Of a stretch of 64,000 nt of DNA, positions 1 to 11,190 are shown piece by piece (the stretch's first letter is position 1; every line of letters begins with the position of its first letter). The notes beneath the pieces were generated by a model, which worked only from the letters and a program-made list of their open reading frames with translations, did no database searches and was not told the origin of the DNA. The position numbers and the translations under genes were made by a program. This stretch comes from Coptis chinensis (taxonomy: Eukaryota; Streptophyta; Magnoliopsida; Ranunculales; Ranunculaceae), in the NCBI GenBank assembly GCA_015680905.1, contig CM027381.1:90173501-90237500 (forward strand), written 5' to 3'.

Positions 1-1302
1 CAACCAATTAATAGCTCTTTTGCCCTTAGGCAATGAAACAAATTCCCAGGTACAAAACTTGTCATGAGTCTCCACCATTTTCTGCATATCCACCGACCAA
101 TCTTTGCAATTCCCAATTATAACAACTTCCTTGAAGTTATTTGGCTCATCACCCTCGATATTCAGTGCGTATGCAACCGAGTCCGATCGACCATAATGCT
201 TCATTGGCTTATCATGTACATACTTCGTAACTTGTTTCAAACTTCTCTTTGGCTTTGATCTAACCAAAGCTTGTTACTAAGGTTGTTGTAGCTATACTTC
301 TTGTTGATCGAATAATTTTTTTTATTAATAACCTCTCTCTCTACAACATCCTCTGATGCTTCCATCTCAATCACTTGAGATTTTATAGAATCACCACTAT
401 CTCCAGCCTTTTCCGGCCTGCTAAAATGTAGCACCGAAGTTTCATCAAAGATAACCTCACGTACTACTGACTAGGAACTTGTGGTTCTCAAGACACCACA
501 ATTCATATCTTTTTCCTTCTTTTGCATATTCGAAGAATATAGCTTTCTTAGCTTTAGAATCAAGTTTATTATCCCTCATGTGGTAGTAAGCACTAGATTC
601 AAACACGTGCAAAGTATCATAATTAGCTGGCTCCCTTGTCCACACCTCATAAGGTGTCTTGCAGTTTATCGCCGGAACTGGTGATCTATTGTACAAGTAA
701 CACGTCATGGCCACTGCATCTGCCCATAACTCTTTTCCAAGATTGGCATTGGAAAGCAAACACCTAGCTTTCTCAAACAATGTGCGATTCATTCTTTTTG
801 CTAACTCATTATGCTACGGCGTGCCCCTTATTTTCCAGTGTCTAACAATACCTTGTTGCACACATAATTCCTTGAAATGACCATAGGTATACTCAGTACC
901 ATTATCATACCTCAAAGTTTTCACATTCAATTCCTTTCTGTGTGATTCTCAACCATTGTTTTCCACCACTTAAATGTCTTGAAAACTTCATCCTTGGACT
1001 TCAATATATATACCCACACATAGCGTGTATAGTCATCGATGAAAAAGACATAATATCGGTTAACTCCCTTAGAAGCCACTTTGGAGGATCCCCACACATC
1101 CGAATGCACATAATCCAAGATGTCTTTCGTCTTATGCTTGCTTGTACCGAACTTAACTCTGTATTGCTTGTCATAGACACAATGCTCACATAATTTCATA
1201 CTTGGTTTCTTCAAGTCTTTCAGTAGCCCTGGCTTACACAACTCAGACAATCCTTTTTGACTGGCGCATATGCCATAATTTTATACATTCAAAATTATCA
1301 CC
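1..1302 (-). pseudogene. Copia integrase and beginning of reverse transcriptase (broken)
   Basis: Three minus-strand pieces are readable. 1250-927 holds the CxxC of the integrase zinc domain (CEHC) and catalytic Asp contexts HSDVWG and FIDDYTR. 926-457 continues through the catalytic-Glu region to the integrase C-terminus (KELWADA, YLYNRSP). 230-1 holds the typical start of Copia reverse transcriptase, ending near LPKGKRAINW. In the region that normally reads A-E-R-M-N-R the sequence reads A-K-R-M-N-R, so the catalytic Glu is a Lys, and an in-frame stop lies just upstream near 815. The His pair of the zinc domain is also not recognisable. Frames differ between pieces. It would encode DNA integration and copying functions if intact, but it is clearly non-functional. 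Confidence 0.88.
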
Positions 1303-1887
1303 ATATGTGTAACACCCCCAAACCCACTATATCCTAGCTGACCAGCCCAAAATATAATGAGTTAGAGGACCCAGCTACTTAACCGTCTCAACAAATGCCA
1401 GAGCAGTTAAGCAACCGGTTTACAAAATGAAACAATTACAATAAGTCAAATACAGGTGCTAACTAACAAATATGAAAAAAAAACAAAGTGTTTAAGTTCT
1501 AACCCGAATAATATCCCAACTTCTCTCTCCACGTGATCAATAATCAAACACCTGCAAAATCTGTAAGGGCATAAAACCCGTGCCTAGCAAGTCAACTCTA
1601 CAAGCATGTCTAAAGAACTTTCAAGGGAGTAAGACCCCAAAAACAATAAATGCAACATCAAGTTAAACAACACATCATTTCCATCATTAAGGATGTTTAT
1701 GACCAATCATAAGAGTAACACGAGTACAAGACTTAACCACTAAAATATACAATATAAGTAAACACTAGCCTTCGTACTATATTTCTCTTCACAACTTCAT
1801 TACTAATCAGTATACAACCAATGGCCTATAAGAAGAACTTCTTGACATCAGTTCACACAGGCATACGATGGACTACTCATACACCAT

Positions 1888-4859
1888 TATAACACCCCGT
1901 GTTTTATTCTTTTATTTTTATCCTAATAATAATAATAATTAAACTAGATAAAATGAATAGATATAGATAACTATCAGATACGGATAAAAGCCCGTAGATA
2001 AATAGATAAGTGTTGTCCTTGTTTTTCGGGATGTTTTCTCATTAGAGTTTTGGGAAAAAAAAAAAAAAAAACACAAATGAGGGTTTTAGAAAAAAATGAG
2101 AGTTTTACTGAAGGAAGGAAAGGAAGGTTTTTCTTGGTAGCTGGTGGATAATCGGAGCGCGCTAAAGGTGAGTAGCTATTTTTGCTATTTCACAGAATTA
2201 TAGTTTTCCGTGTAAATCAAGATTATCTTTGTTATAAAGTTTTACGCTCATATTTTCGGTTCATTATTTGGTTATTAGCTTTCGTCCTGTTTTGAAACTC
2301 CTATCGTTCATACTTTGTTGAGACGATATTTTGTCCTGCTCATCTTGTTGAAAATTGGTTAAACTGTATTTTTGAAACTCTGTTGGGAGCTTGGGATAAC
2401 CGTTAATGGCGGCCTTTAAGAAAAAATCGAAATGATAAAAGTTAGGTGAATGGTGGTTGTTGTTTTTGTGTTGATTGAAGTTTGGGTAGTAAGGGGTTGA
2501 GGCGTGGGTATGAAATTTTGTCGAATGGGTCTTTGGGAAGCTCGGTGGAAGCTCTTAAGACTTGTTAATGGCATTACTTGCCATTCTTGTGATAATTGGA
2601 ACTTGGGGTTATCGCTTTTTTAAAATCGTTTGAAACTGCTTTTTGTTTGGATTTGATGTTTGTTTGATGTTGGAATGTGGATGGGGGCGGTTGAAAGGTT
2701 GGGGAAGCCATTAATGGCAACCGAGATTGTAGATCCAGTTGGGGAAGTGAGTGATGTGGAGTAAATCGAAGTTTTGGTTTTATGAAAGTGCTTTGGTTTT
2801 TCATAAGGAGTCGAACCGACTTGATGGAGAGGTGAGATGGTGGCGCGCGTGGAGTGGTTGGTGGTGGAGGTGTCTTTGGAGGAAGAAGATGACCTTTGTT
2901 CATCTTAGTTGGGCCTTTGTTGGGCCTTTGTTAGTTTAGATTGTTTTGGGCGGTTTAGATTGTTTTGTTTGGGCCCGGATTCTATTTTAAATTGTGGGCG
3001 AACCCATTTGTATTTTTGGATCAGTTTAATTAAGTTTAGTTTGGGCCCAGTTTAAGTTAAGTTTTGGGACAGTTTTCTTTGTTTGTTTTCGGGCCGAACT
3101 CAGTTGTGTTTTAGGCCCGTTTCTAATATTGCTTGGGGCCAGTCCATAGGACTTAAAATGGATCTATTTGGGTCTTCCAACTTTTAGACTTTCGGGTTCT
3201 AAGTTTTGGGCTTGGCCAGTTGGGTCCGAACCATTACCTTAGTCATGAGCCCTTGAGCCATGCACATTGACCTTAGCTATGAACCATGGCTATGACCCTG
3301 AACCTGTTGAACTTGGAAACGACAGTTTGACTTTGACAACGACAGTTTGACTTTGACCAGGGTTGACTGTTGACTAGGGTTGACTTTGACCAGTTGACCC
3401 AATTTGACCTTTTAACTCGGATTATGATTTGGGTTATTAAGGTAGGTCTAGGGCTATTAGCATGCTTGGCTTTAGGCTAAGACCTTTCTATATATAATGC
3501 GTGTATTAACCTGCTATGTGATTGTGCAAGATTTTATGATATACTGGCGTTATGACACTTAGACATCAATCTAATTAATAACGCGTAAACCAAAAATACA
3601 TGAATCAAGAAACTACGCCGTTCTCGGAAATAATACATGCAATCAAGTTCAATAACGCGTAAACAAAATTACCCCCCTTTTAGAACTCTCCACGCCCTAA
3701 AATTTCATAATTGAGTTTTATGATTTGTTGATGTCATATGTTAGGTGGGCATTTATTGAATGTGTCATAAATGGCCTGTTAGCTGTTATATAGGGTATTC
3801 ATTGAATGTGCCATGAATGACCGGGTATTCATTGAATGTGCCATGAATGACGTGATTGTTTGGACTACCCTAGAGAGGAACTAAGGTATTCGCCCTTGCG
3901 GGTTAGTTGTGTTCCTTGAGTGTACGGGAATGTAGGGTTGGGTATTCCTTGAATGTGGCAGGAATGACCTAAGGTACATAGATTGTGAAATATGTGTATA
4001 AGAAAAGTAATGGATTAATTAATAAGAGAAATTAAATTGATTGTGCGAGTGTGTTTGGGTTTACTTTTGAATGCCTAATATAATATCTACAAAGGTTATA
4101 TAGAAGTTCTAACTTTCTTTTGCAGGAGGGTAGGACTTAATAACATTTTGTGCAGGGACGCGGTCCTACCCTTATACAGCAGTGGATATCGGTAAGTGTT
4201 AATGCAATGATTTAGATATTAAAACGAGTGATTTGAATGAGTTAATATAATAGAAGTCTTGCTTGGGAAGAAGCTATGCCGGTTGAAATGACGGAACTAC
4301 CTGTCTTCCAAGCTGTGAATGATTAAGTTATGGGAAAATATAACGTGATTGTTTGGATAATTAAAGTATGATAATGTTATATGTGATTAGTCTACTCATA
4401 CCAGCAAATTCAATTTGCTGACCCATGTTTGCTTTGTTTTGGCAACGTGGGTGTGTTCTTGGGAACATAGGTGGAAGGCAGTGGAATCGCGGCGTGTGAT
4501 TGGGATTCTCGCCTGGAGCAGTCTGGGAGTTTAGTTTATTAGGTATGATCTTTTGGAAGGATGTAATAACGTAGGTTACATTTTCATATGACATGAAATA
4601 CAATGTTGAAAACCTGTTATTCTTAAAGTTGTTTATGTTTGTATTGGGATGGAAGAAAGTTTTTAATAAAGTGATAGTTGAGGAATTTGGAGACTTTTGT
4701 TGTTAAGATTCTTTATAATGTGGGTTTTAGGTTTTGACACGTGTTGTATCCACCCCGTCATAGCCTGGGTTTTTAGACAATTGAACCAAGTGATGTTTGA
4801 GATATTTATATTTCAAATATTCATTTTTTTTTAATTGTTTAGAAATTCGGGCTGTGACA
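1888..4859 (+). mobile_element. Inner 2.97-kb solo LTR nested in the outer LTR (TSD ACCAT)
   Basis: The insert begins TATAACACCCCG at 1888 and ends GGGCTGTGACA at 4859, with identical ACCAT duplications at 1883-1887 and 4860-4864. The second base of the start has drifted (TA instead of TG). It is related in inverted orientation to the solo LTR at 49371-52874: both hold the same stretch around a run of TTGAC motifs and the text near 3220-3250 (reverse complement near 51470-51520). It contains no credible gene; the short open frames inside it are incidental. Direct repeats of a roughly 30-bp unit with GTATTCATTGAATGTG occur near 3789-3850. The plus strand is chosen as sense because the TTGAC cluster and a TATA box precede the U5-like part. 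Confidence 0.88.
3325..3497 (+). promoter_or_regulatory. LTR promoter with TTGAC (W-box core) cluster and TATA box
   Basis: At least seven TTGAC cores, several as TTGACC or TTGACT, lie between 3325 and 3410. A TATATATAA box follows at 3489-3497. TTGAC is the core bound by plant WRKY factors. The related LTR has the same cluster in reverse complement at about 51355-51410, so the cluster belongs to the family. Promoter function is inferred. Confidence 0.5.
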
Positions 4860-5877
4860 ACCATAGTACAAAGCACAAATCGAATAATACATAGCAAACC
4901 CACATAAACACAACAATCAACGATATCAATATAACAACACAATGAAGGAGACATACTATTCATAAAAGAATCATCACGAACAATACGTTTCAAAGTAATA
5001 AACCATAGCAACAGATAGAGTTGAACGATTAACACACCAAAGTCGACATCATATAAAACCAAGTAAATAACAAAATCTACATATATGCATCACAGGTCAT
5101 ATATATATTCCAGCATGTATAACCAAAACTTAGACCTAAACTACACGTAATTCATCATTTAATCAACATAGGAACATAATGTTTCAAGCAATAAAAATTA
5201 TTCTTAATCATGGGAATACAACAAATCAATATGAAACATGAAAAATACCCAATTATTTACACAATCACAAGCACTACACCCAAGTAAGAAATAAGGCACA
5301 CAAGTAGAGAAGACTTGCCTTGGTTACCAGAAAATCAGAGTAAGAAAACGCCATGAAAAGGTCCCAACAAACTGATCAAAGGTTCCCACCAATCATCGTT
5401 GCTACTGAACTCTGTCATCAATTTCTGCCCATAAAAGATCTGAAAAACTGTAACGTCTCCCTCCAAATCACCTCATGAGTCATATATCATCGAAAAGCTC
5501 TTTCAATCTAGTTTCCAACGGTCCCAACGACGTCCAAACCTAATCCATATAAAGAAAGATACAACTGTTTTGGTGAAAGGTGTCAAATCGGCTCCAATAC
5601 CGATTTCCCTCTATTTCTTCTTCTTGGGTGTTGATATACAATAGATATTATAAGCAAACAACCATGAATTTAGGGTATTTGAGGTTCCCCTCATCTTCTC
5701 CATGTGTGAGTGGTGATTTTAAGCCAAAAAGAAAGAGACAAGGATGAGGAGATTTCGATAGTTGGTGCTGTTTTTCCCTGGTTTTATCTCGAACCGTGAA
5801 GTGGGCTTTCTTCATGGATCTAAACAAAATGGGTTGGCAAAGCCCAGGCCCAAAACAATATGGGGTTTTACAATATG

Positions 5878-6562
5878 TACCCACTGCTACATCACCTGTC
5901 ACTGTACTACCCAACAAAGTATACAAGTTTCCATTCCGTTCACTTTTCAGAATGACTAAAGAGCCATTAAAGATCTTTAGGACTCCACCATCTCCTACAA
6001 ACTTGTGGCATTTGGAATTCAAGGTACCAAGAGAAATGAGGTTCTTTTTTAATTCGGGAACATGCTTCACATCGGTTAAAGTCCTCACCACACCATCATG
6101 CATCTTGACCCGTATAGTTCCAATCCATACCGTTTTACAAGCAACGTCATTACATATCAAAACGGAACATCCACTCAAGTTCTCATAGGTCTTATTTGGA
6201 CACAATTAGTAGGAACACCTAGAATCAAGAATCCACTTATCAGTTATGTGGTCGCCTTGTGTAGTAGACACCAAAGACTTACATCATCTTCATCAAAGCC
6301 GAAGCAAGACTTGCTTCACTAACATTCTCATTCTCCAACTTACCACTATTCTTGTTACTTTTTTTTCGAACTAGGGCAATCACTTAGATAATGCCCCTTT
6401 TCCTTGCAATTGTAACATCATACATGTTTTAAAAGCTTCTTAGAACTACATTTCCACTTGCTTGTGGAAGTCTTCTCATTCAACCTCAGTCTTGTCGTCA
6501 ATTCTTGTGTTTATTTATCAAACTTTTCTTTTTCAAACTTCACACTAGACATCTTGGAAGCC
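5878..6562 (-). pseudogene. Copia Gag remnant, zinc knuckle and protease/pre-integrase (broken)
   Basis: From about 6562 the minus strand starts MASKMSSVKFEKEKFDK and stops. Near 6414-6366 another frame gives the CCHC knuckle CYNCKEKGHYLSDC. From 6205 the frame reads the protease-to-pre-integrase region (VKMHDGVVRTLTDVKHVPEL, NLISLG), ending where the outer LTR interrupts it. Almost all of Gag between the start Met and the zinc knuckle is missing, leaving about 150 bp, so this copy could not form particles alone. Confidence 0.8.
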
Positions 6563-6700
6563 ATTTCTAAAAGTCACACAAAGTAACTCACAAGAAAATT
6601 TTACTTAAGAATTTTATCAAACACTTTGTCTTCACAAATTTAAACACCCTAGGAATTAACCTGAAACTCAAATTCAACACTCCCTAGGTCTTAACCATGT

Positions 6701-6713
6701 AGCTATGATACCA
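6701..6713 (-). other. Copia tRNA primer-binding site
   Basis: The minus strand reads TGGTATCATAGCT two bases inside the LTR end. TGGTATCA followed by AGC is the usual Copia primer-binding site, complementary to the 3' end of initiator methionine tRNA. Confidence 0.85.
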
Positions 6714-6715
6714 AT

Positions 6716-7328
6716 TGTTGTGACTAAATATGGAAGTGTGTGACAACAACAAAATCAACCACAAAAGTGTGACCTTTAATCAAGACAAGTGTTCTAACAA
6801 TAACCAAAACACAATCCAAATATATATATCAACTAGCAAAACATAAAACAAGTAAAGAACACACCATACACAATGACACACAAGATTTAAGGTGGTTCGA
6901 CGAGATGCCTATGTCCACACACGGCGAGATCGATGGTTTCACTCAATGAACAAGAAGATTTATATTACAAGAGGAGCTCTCAACCACTCACAAAGAATGA
7001 ATCTCTCAACACTCACAAATCTCTCTTAAGTTCTTTCTCAAAGAAACCCTAGAAAAAGTTCTCTAACTCGATCTCTCACAAAGAAAAAGTTTCTTTTCAC
7101 TCTCTCTCAATAATCCCTTATATGGTGGGCACAACTTATGGATAGATATGACATTATAAATGCTATACTTAAATATTATATCACTTCTTACGACATACGT
7201 TTGCAGACTACTGGGCAAACTCAAAATCTTTTGTTTGGTGTCATAGAGACGAACAGTTCCATTTTTGCATATGTCACAATAAGTTATATATCTTTGGTGA
7301 TGATCTTGGTTGCCTCATGGTGAGGGAC
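6716..7328 (-). mobile_element. 5' LTR of the Copia element (right end uncertain)
   Basis: On the minus strand the LTR ends CACAACA at 6716, next to the primer-binding site, exactly as the solo LTR at 35183-35755 ends. Both share a block about a GCC-(T/A)-A-(T/C)-GTCCACA-type motif (here 6891-6930; there 35525-35560), and a TATA-like CATATAAGG sits near 7120. The outer end is not fixed: CA dinucleotides at 7278 and 7328 are both possible. Confidence 0.6.
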
Positions 7329-7879
7329 AACGCCAACATCGCCAACATTTTGGAACATGACTGGGTAATGATTCTTTAGAAGCTAACTTGTAATATGCAA
7401 TCTGTAGAGTTGTAGGTTATAAGGTGAGTGTGCTAGAACCTGGTGCACAAGGTATCTAGTGATCAATCTATAAAACTTGTCCTTTATCTACAAGCCACCT
7501 ACTATAGCTAGGAAACATATCCTAAATTCAATTCAAACATAATGGCGTAGGAAAATTGATACAATTAAAACACATTCTAAATTAATGCGTAGGATCGATA
7601 AAAGATGCACTAATTAAACACAAAATTGCAGACTTTGAAAGAAGCAAGACTCGGCATAATGATCCTTTAGAAGCTACCCGATCACCAGATACAGAAAGAA
7701 TAATACATAAATACTCGCATAAAAGCTTTAACAACCTGCATAAACGGCAAAATACTCGCAGTAATGTACAGAGAGAATCCTCTGTTTGAATAACTAGCTT
7801 CAACAATAGCATCTTCTTGCTTATCTAATTCTTCTTTTGTTCTTCTCCTCTTTATCTCCCATGTATCATTTGTCACAAA
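7329..7879 (-). other. 3' region of F-box pseudogene 1, duplicated at 19430-19990
   Basis: Several blocks match the region downstream of F-box pseudogene 2: the text around AGCTAGGAAACATA(T/G)CC (7507 and 19571), and the block containing AGAATCCTCTGTTTGAATAAC (7771 and 19880). One minus-strand frame (7891-7750) reads a charged helix-like segment DTWEIKRRRTKEELDKQEDA, possibly a small 3' exon. I do not recognise it as a domain. The two loci therefore descend from one duplicated segment that includes downstream sequence. Confidence 0.5.
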
Positions 7880-8434
7880 CCTTAGAATCATAAAAAGTAG
7901 TCCGTGAAGGTTTTTGTATGTTGTCTCTTTAAACCAACATGCATTTTGGTTTATCTTTGATGATGAGAGTATGTACAGTTTGGTAGTTTAGGTTTTACAA
8001 AATCAGTAGTTCGTCTTGGGGTTCGTGTACTATGCATACGCGTTTCACCGCGAGCAGGCATAATGATTTCATGGTGATCGGCTCTATGATGTTAAACAAC
8101 TTAGCCCAAGAGTCTTTCATACCATAATCTTTCATCACCCAGGCCACCGTACGGTTCTCATATCTAGAAAACATGCAAAGAAACCCCTCTAATGCTGAAA
8201 CTTGTTAATGTTAAAGCTAGCATCATGCAATTCTCTAATAGGGACGTTATGTTGGAGAAACGGTATAACATAACAGTTCACTAACTCCTTGATCTGGTGC
8301 ACCTAATTCTTTCTTCTTTTAGTATTTTTAAACCTTAGGTCGTAGATCTTATCTTCTTTTCCCTCCATTTCTTTCCTTATCAGGCTAGTCACCTCGAAAA
8401 GAAGACTGGTCTACTCTCTTAACTGCTCTAGGAT

Positions 8435-9588
8435 ATGACTTCGTCGTCCTCCTCGCCACAACCTTTTCTGTGGAGTTCTCTCTTTCAGAATACAAGTTCA
8501 ACTACAACGACTACTGCTCTTAACAGCTTCACTCCATAAATTGATGATGTGCTGTGGTGGTTCCTCAAGACCTCATTGATGAAGGTATTTCCTAATGGAA
8601 AGATGTGATGGGAGGCTATTTTCTTGATAAAAGAATGGTTTTTCCATATGTCAATGATGTGTTGGAAAGAATATGGAAGCTAAAAGGGTCCATGGAAATC
8701 ACAACTGATAGAGACTTATTCTTCATAAGATTTTCTGCTATTGAGGATAAGCAAATGGTTCTTGAAGGTGGTCCCATCTTTATTGCTGGTAAAATATTTG
8801 TTGTTCGGCCATGGTTATCGGAAGTTGAGAATCAGCGCAAAAATGTTATCTTGGTACCTATTTGGGAAAAACTTTCCAAAATCCCAAAAGAACTTTGGAC
8901 CAAAAATGGACTTTCTTTTCTCGCTAGTCTAATTGGTGAACCTTTTTGTATGGACGGTGCAACTTCTCAAAAGAAAAGACTCGACTTTGCCAAGGTTTGT
9001 GTTACTATCCCCCTCAATTTTGAGTTTCCAAAATCTGTCAAGCTAAAGCTTCATGGTAGACATGTTTTTGTTGATGTGGAATATCCATGGAAGCCTCCTT
9101 CATGCACGAGATGTTGTCATTTTGAGCATTCAACGGCAAAATGCCTGGATTCCCCACCTTCACGATCAATTTGGGTGCCAAGAACTACTAATGGCAATGT
9201 AAATAGGGTTGATACAGCAGCACAAGGAGCAAACACACGGATGGAAGGGCACACAACTACTAGTGGTGCTATTGTAAACATTTCTACTAGTCTGCCTAAT
9301 GGTGTTGCACAAGGAGTTACATCTCTGGACATTCAAGTTGAAAATCAGAATCATGTGAGGGGAGTTGAACAATCTACTGCCCAGGTAACGGTTCAACAAC
9401 TCAATACTAATCATAGTATTGTGGCAACTTCTCCTCCTGTAGTTAACAATGCTATAGTGGTTATTCCTGAGGCTGGAGAGCTTGTTATTGATAGTAATGT
9501 AAGGTATAAGCTAGTGGCTACTGGGGAAGCGGGGGTTAGCATGGTACAAAACAGTTCCAGTGGTGGTGGTACGGTGGTGGAGATATGA
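8435..9588 (+). pseudogene. LINE ORF1 (DUF4283 and CCHC-like zinc knuckle), N-terminus broken
   Basis: An ATG at 8435 opens MTSSSSSPQPFLWSSLFQ and runs into TAA at 8537-8539. A frameshift near 8545 and a further TAA at 8593-8595 separate it from the long frame beginning MMGGYFLDKRMVF at 8605. That frame has a DUF4283-type RNA-binding fold (FFIRFSAIEDKQMVLEGGP, ~residues 40-60) and a zinc-knuckle segment (CTRCCHFEHSTAKC, ~residues 167-180), then a Ser/Thr/Val-rich tail. Plant LINE ORF1 proteins are thought to bind element RNA. Only the downstream Met could still start translation. Confidence 0.82.
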
Positions 9589-10055
9589 CTACGCCTACCA
9601 GGTATCAGTTAAATGTTAGAGACAAGGAACTGAGGACAAGCCCAACAACTACTGTTGGAGCAAGAGACTTGGTAGCGAGAGAACATAGTATACCTACTAT
9701 ATTGGATCTACCAATACGAAAGCACCAGCAAAGAGTTACTCCTCTTAACCAACTCCCAAATAGTAGAGAAATAAATATGTATGAAGGATTAGTTGTTGGA
9801 AATGAGGATGTAGATGACGATCTCTCAGAGAGTGAATCTGAGTTGTTTGGGGATACGTATATAGGGGCTCCAACGCTTGCATTGCCTAAGAGCACATCAA
9901 AGTATGTAGCGCCTTCTGAGAATCAATGGACTACTATGAAGCCAAAAAAAAGCAAAAGGATCCAAGAGCGTTCTTCAGGAGAAATAGAGTCTACACTTGC
10001 AATGATGAAGAAGGTTAAGTCGTTACTAAAAAAACAAAACGATGAGACATCTTGA
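9585..10055 (+). CDS. Second LINE frame overlapping ORF1 by ATGA
   Basis: A 156-residue frame starts at an ATG whose last three bases, together with the next base, form the ORF1 stop (ATGA at 9585-9588). It is Thr-rich at the start, has an acidic stretch (NEDVDDDLSESESELFGDTY) and a basic C-terminus rich in Lys. No domain is recognised. It may be the natural C-terminus of ORF1 displaced by one frameshift, which I think more likely than a separate gene; the polar tail before the endonuclease ORF in LINEs often looks like this. Confidence 0.5.
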   Translation: MTTPTRYQLNVRDKELRTSPTTTVGARDLVAREHSIPTILDLPIRKHQQRVTPLNQLPNSREINMYEGLVVGNEDVDDDLSESESELFGDTYIGAPTLALPKSTSKYVAPSENQWTTMKPKKSKRIQERSSGEIESTLAMMKKVKSLLKKQNDETS

Positions 10056-10458
10056 GGACTACACAAAAGAGTTTTGGGATGACATTTTGGGACTCACTTA
10101 TGTGTGTCAGGCTTTAAGGTTTTTTTTTAACTATGAGAAAGCGCAGACTCATCTTAGGAAAGATTATCCTAAGATTGTAAAGGAAATCATGGCTAGAAAG
10201 TAGGATTCCAAACTCTACTTTCTTAGGGTTCGCTTTGTAGCATGTCTAGTGATCTTAGGTATGTTAGGCTTATAGTTTGTTGATTTGGCGCCTTTGTGTG
10301 CCTCCTTTTAATGATCTAACTTTTCGAGAGGCTTGTAAGGTTTACCCTTTTGCAATATAAACCGGTGGGGGTCTGCCTTAACCCCATAACTTTTTCAAAA
10401 AAAAAAAAAAAAAAAAACTAGCATCATAGTCAGGCAGTGGTACCTCTTGAATAGTTTA

Positions 10459-11190
10459 TGTAAGGTGCAAGAAGAGAATGATCATTAACAAAGTTTTTTC
10501 TTTATTCATTAATGGTGGTTTACAACTGTTCACTATTTCTCTTTCTATTTACATGTGAGAAACAGAAAAAGTAAAGTCGGAAAAATAAATCTGATCCTTT
10601 CTTTCTTTTGTCTCCACTCCTTTTATAGTTGCTCCACATATGTCCATCCAATAGCTTTTTGACATGTGTTCATCCTTGTCTCTTTCCTTTGTACCTGAAA
10701 TTTATAATAAATATATCGGCCCTCATGCCGATATTGTATTAGAACTTTATTGAAATAATGTCGAATATCGATATGTACGATATTTGGGCACCACAGACGG
10801 CGCCAATGTAGTTTAAAGAAGTTGTACTAAGATCAAAGACTCAAGAATCTAAACAAGAATAAGAGCAAAGATTGAAATGAAATATCTTTTATTGATTGAT
10901 CACAATGTTTACAATTTTTTCTCTTTCTCTCTCGCCTGGTTTTGTTGGTTTTTCTAATGAATTCAGAATGAATACTTCTTCCTCCTTCTAGTCTTTATAT
11001 AGTGTTCTGATCATAGCTTTATCCAATCATTAAATGCCACATGGGTCCATTCTCTTCTCCTTCTTCCTTTTCCCGCCTTAGACCTGCAACATACAAACTA
11101 AAGATTGAAATATCGACAGTCACATCGATATTTCTTATTAACAATGATATTTGGGCTGGAATATCGGGGTGACGATATTTGCCCACGACT
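10459..11190 (-). mobile_element. TRIM-like element: two diverged LTRs joined by a primer-binding site
   Basis: Two diverged direct repeats begin TGTAAGG at 10459 and TGTAGTTT at 10807. Their order of landmarks is the same: an A/T block with TTTACAA, CTCTTTCT, a TATA-like TATAG/TATATAG region on the minus strand, the (C/G)TCCAATAG/(C)CAATCA block, and a run of ATATCG words. Between them lies CCACAGACGGCGCCAA (10791-10806), whose reverse complement TTGGCGCCGTCTGTGG is a typical LTR-retrotransposon primer-binding site. The flanks are GTTTA (10454-10458) and GTTTC (11191-11195), one mismatch. Comparison with pseudogene 2 shows it sits in F-box coding sequence. Almost no internal region remains. 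Confidence 0.7.

Larger units (their letters stand above)
1308..5872. mobile_element. Outer solo LTR inserted in the Copia element (TSD ATATG)
   Basis: The insert begins TGTAACACCCCC at 1308 and ends GGGGTTTTACA at 5872. It is flanked by the identical 5-bp duplication ATATG (1303-1307 and 5873-5877). TG...CA ends, a 5-bp duplication and no coding sequence are what a solo LTR looks like. Without the second insertion at 1888-4859 it would be about 1.59 kb. Its family is not recognised; Ty3/gypsy is an inference from length and the TGTAACACC start. It interrupts the Copia element between its pre-integrase and integrase segments. Confidence 0.88.
1..7328 (-). mobile_element. Degenerate Ty1/copia LTR retrotransposon, interrupted by nested solo LTRs
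   Basis: Read on the minus strand, the order is LTR (about 7328-6716), tRNA primer-binding site, a Gag zinc knuckle, protease/pre-integrase, integrase and the start of reverse transcriptase, running off the left edge. That order (GAG-PR-IN-RT) is diagnostic of Copia. The element is cut between pre-integrase and integrase by an insertion at 1308-5872. Gag has collapsed, integrase carries a stop and a changed catalytic residue, and frames shift often, so it is dead. The 3' LTR lies outside the window. The right boundary is estimated from the distance between LTR end and TATA in the related solo LTR at 35183-35755. Confidence 0.85.
8227..10417 (+). mobile_element. ORF1-only LINE with poly(A) tail and 10-bp TSD
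   Basis: The insert lies between identical CTAGCATCAT copies (8217-8226 and 10418-10427) and ends in about 20 A residues (10397-10417). Those are hallmarks of target-primed LINE insertion. It carries an ORF1 of the DUF4283/zinc-knuckle type followed by a second short frame and a 3' UTR, but no endonuclease or reverse transcriptase. It is therefore an internally deleted derivative that must have been moved by another LINE's enzymes. Confidence 0.88.

Noticed and set aside
2574-2939. Pro-rich minus frame and Trp-rich plus frame
   Set aside because: Both lie inside the inner solo LTR and reflect its base composition; no family resemblance.
5648-5800. C-terminal extension of the Copia protease frame
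   Set aside because: The frame runs by chance into the inserted outer LTR left of 5872.
1308-5872. A DNA transposon, because the ends are partly inverted (TGTAA...TTACA)
   Set aside because: A 5-bp duplication, TG...CA ends, size and nesting match a solo LTR; short inverted ends are normal for LTRs.
6098-6322. Plus-strand frames opposite the Copia protease
   Set aside because: They are antisense shadows of the minus-strand Copia coding region.
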